Under the pieces are notes generated by a model. It ran no database searches and had not been told where the DNA came from. It saw only the letters and a list, made by a program, of their open reading frames with translations. Source: Lethocerus indicus (lineage: Eukaryota > Arthropoda > Insecta > Hemiptera > Belostomatidae). From it: 64,000 nt of DNA. The position numbers were made by a program, and so were the translations under genes. This document shows positions 61,411 through 64,000 of the stretch, piece by piece. Numbering within the stretch: position 1 is the first letter of the stretch; the number at the start of each line of letters is the position of its first letter. The stretch lies in the NCBI GenBank assembly GCA_019843655.1, contig JACDQD010000007.1, positions 10,723,600-10,787,599 of the forward strand, in the 5' to 3' direction.

Positions 61411-64000
61411 ATGAAATTTCGACCCCGGTCATACAGGGGGGGCAAAACTACACCGTAACAGATGGAGCCTCCATGGCACTCATAATGTATTGTATCGGTC
61501 AATAATAACGGATTGACAATATATTTTTAATTTCTTGCATATTGAATTATCAGTATGTTGTACCCAAGACAGGATCAGACACATTTTCAAAGGCAAGGCT
61601 GAACCTATTTGTAACGGAGGTCATTAATACTAACCGGCATATACAATGTCAGTGAAAGGAACAAGTATTTAAATGTTTTAAGGTAGAAAAAATACGATTT
61701 GTAATGGTTATGAGAACATAATTAAATTAGGATTGTTGACAGTTAAGTTTGAACTGTGGCTTTTTACATACTTTCACATTTTATGTTCCTTACCTTACTG
61801 AACCTTGTGAGTAGGTAGCATTACATAATGCATTATTCCCCACGGCTCTATAATGCATTTTGCATCGGAGTGGAAACCAGTTATTAATTACATTCTGTAT
61901 CAGTTCCTACGGCCAATCCACCCGACTCTATTTTAATGCTTCATTTAGATACTCAAGGCTGAAACACAACACTCGAAGTCATAAATTTCACAATCCGTCC
62001 ATATCGACAAAATTTTCATTATTTCTTATAAATTTGTGATCACTGCATCCTCTAATCCACTGATCTAAATACCTTGAAGAACCGTTCACCCGCAGATAAT
62101 AATTTATGTTTATTTGTTCTATTTAAACCGTTTTGTGCAATCGCCATCTACATAGCACATTACTACATAAGTAATTTGAAATATTATAGCAAAGGTTTCA
62201 AAGAAGGGGTCTGTTAATGATGCTATTACAAACATAATCATAGAGTCCCCTTTGAAAATCTCAGCTAGTCAGGCTTCGGTTTAATGCCTTGACAATGGCA
62301 TAACATAACTTAGTTATTGACGTCGTGTCTTTTTTTAATCACCTACTAACTCTACTTTGTTTCATTCTATACAGTAACAATGCTGTGATAACAGCCAGTG
62401 ATGTAGCCAACTTAGAGTCGGTCAAGAGGGCCGAAAACCGATCAAGCTGAGGAGAAAATAGACCAGTGTAAGCCGAAAATCGCGATCTGATAAGCATAAA
62501 CCTAGAATTACAAAGCTCTCCTCTCTTAAGAGAAACTTAAAGAATATTAGTCCAATAAGAGTTTGAAAACACTGAAATGTGAGCTGTAATCTTTGGTAGG
62601 AGTAGATTTATCATATCGGCCGGGTATTAGTATTTATCAGATAACTCAAGCTCAAAATAATCCTTTATTTGATCAGGGTGCACTTTCGTCACTAATAGTC
62701 GGGTCGTTAATGCCACTGGAGTGATATTCAATTTCAACTGATCCCTTACTAATAAAGAGCGGTTCTTTTGCCGATAAGGGATTATACATTTTTTATACAA
62801 GTCATCCTGACTCACTTTGGGAACAATAACGAAAATGTTGCTTAGAACTGAACAATGTAACCTAATTAAAATATTTATAATTTATAATGTATTTCATAGA
62901 TTAAGCCATATTACAATATATTGTAATCAGTGCATGGAATGTACATTGTAATGGGTTTATTCAATAAATATGTTTCAGGAAAACTAAGCTTACGTTACTT
63001 TAAAACGTAATTTCTATTAATTACTCTTCAGTTATATTAATTGCTGAATATTTCGAATAATTAATAAAGATAAGGCCTATGTTTGGACGAAAAAATACGC
63101 ACTGCATTATTGTCTTATAAATCAGTGCTCAATTTTAAAGCCGTGGCTCTTCTTCAGTGGAATATTAAAGAGTGTGCAATAGGAAAGTGATATAATGATT
63201 ACTATTATAATATTCTAATAGGAATAATTTTACTCAAGTCGGGGAATAATATTCGCTCTCTCTCGCCTTTTGACTTGTGTGACCCTTACTATTCTTACTA
63301 TTTCGAGTATAAATGAAAAATTATTTGGCAATGGATCTCGGACATGGCACAATTGCATTTGGCCATTAAGCGCACGTGCACGGCTCAGTATTTTTAGGGT
63401 GATAATCATTTCAAATTTAAACTAGCATTAAAATTGACGCAGCAGGAACTTTCCAAGAAGTGAATTGAAAAATGTGATGATACCGACTGCAATATGGCCG
63501 AATTCATTTCACGCCGAGTGGTAAAATATTTCATTCCGAACTGAATTGGTTAAAGACGTAGAGACACGGATAACGTTAAGACCGTCGGATTAGAGCCCTC
63601 TTAAATATCTGATACATCATAACGATTCGCTGTTATTATTTTCATTGCCAATCGTTTGACGCGATAAGAACGTACTGAGTAAGCATCGAATAATTTGAAA
63701 AGATTACGTCTACGACCGATTAAATTATTGGGCTCTTTGTACTCGATTGATCCAATTCCCAATCTGGTCTGAAAAGAAAACGTAAAGCGGGACATTAGTC
63801 GGCGATGACGCAGACTTATTGTTTAAAAATAGGCTGACTGCGGTGAGAGGGACCATAGTAGAGCTTATTTGCATATTCAGATTCTCAATTTCATTACCAA
63901 AGCAGATTACTTCAGTATTTCAATGAATACATAATAGATTGGAATATTTTTTTATATTTTGGACGGTATTTTAGTTACAGCGCGGGATAGCAATTTGAAT
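61411..64000. other. Intergenic, no gene recognised
   Basis: AT-rich, with only short unremarkable open frames and no supported RNA gene or repeat. Confidence 0.55.

Overview
The window reads as nuclear DNA of an arthropod, most likely an insect with a fairly large, gene-poor genome. The evidence is AT-rich sequence full of (TA)n tracts, two genes with GT-AG introns, a chitin-binding peritrophin-type protein, and a short run of the insect telomere motif TTAGG. Only two protein-coding genes can be supported in 64 kb. Both lie on the minus strand, in the middle of the window. No tRNA, rRNA or CRISPR was seen.

Layout. 1-35 kb is intergenic. It holds microsatellites, a 20-nt G run (13.75 kb), a 286-bp tandem duplication (16.1-16.7 kb), and two relics of one repeat family (11.6 kb and 25.75 kb). 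The 25.75 kb relic is an 81-bp insertion between perfect 13-bp target-site duplications. 35.1-37.2 kb carries a Spot14/MID1IP1-family gene: TATA box, two uORFs chained to the main start, two coding exons, and a one-base frame break in exon 2. 39.6-40.5 kb is a cluster of TA arrays with one CTCF-like motif at its edge. 41.9-43.0 kb carries a two-exon gene for a secreted protein with three CBM14 chitin-binding domains. 43-59 kb is intergenic, with a GC-rich promoter-like patch at 45.1-45.5 kb, a weak ribozyme-like relic at 45.7 kb and a stop-free GC-rich patch at 52.3-52.6 kb.

The most unusual structure is at 59.2-60.7 kb: a roughly 1.5-kb composite element. Its two arms, about 190 bp each, are inverted repeats of one another, and each contains a hammerhead-ribozyme-like motif. 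Between them lies a 70-bp minisatellite of eight units, seven of which carry a 13-of-15 match to the vertebrate CTCF consensus. The same arm sequences, with everything internal deleted, form the 25.75 kb insertion, which suggests that the unit has moved. Ribozymes of this kind are known from Penelope-like elements and retrozymes, so a non-autonomous relative is the working interpretation. The CTCF-like array inside it suggests a mobile or amplifiable insulator-type sequence; that is inference.

The two genes show no sign of working together. One is expected to act in lipogenic regulation, the other in cuticle or peritrophic matrix.
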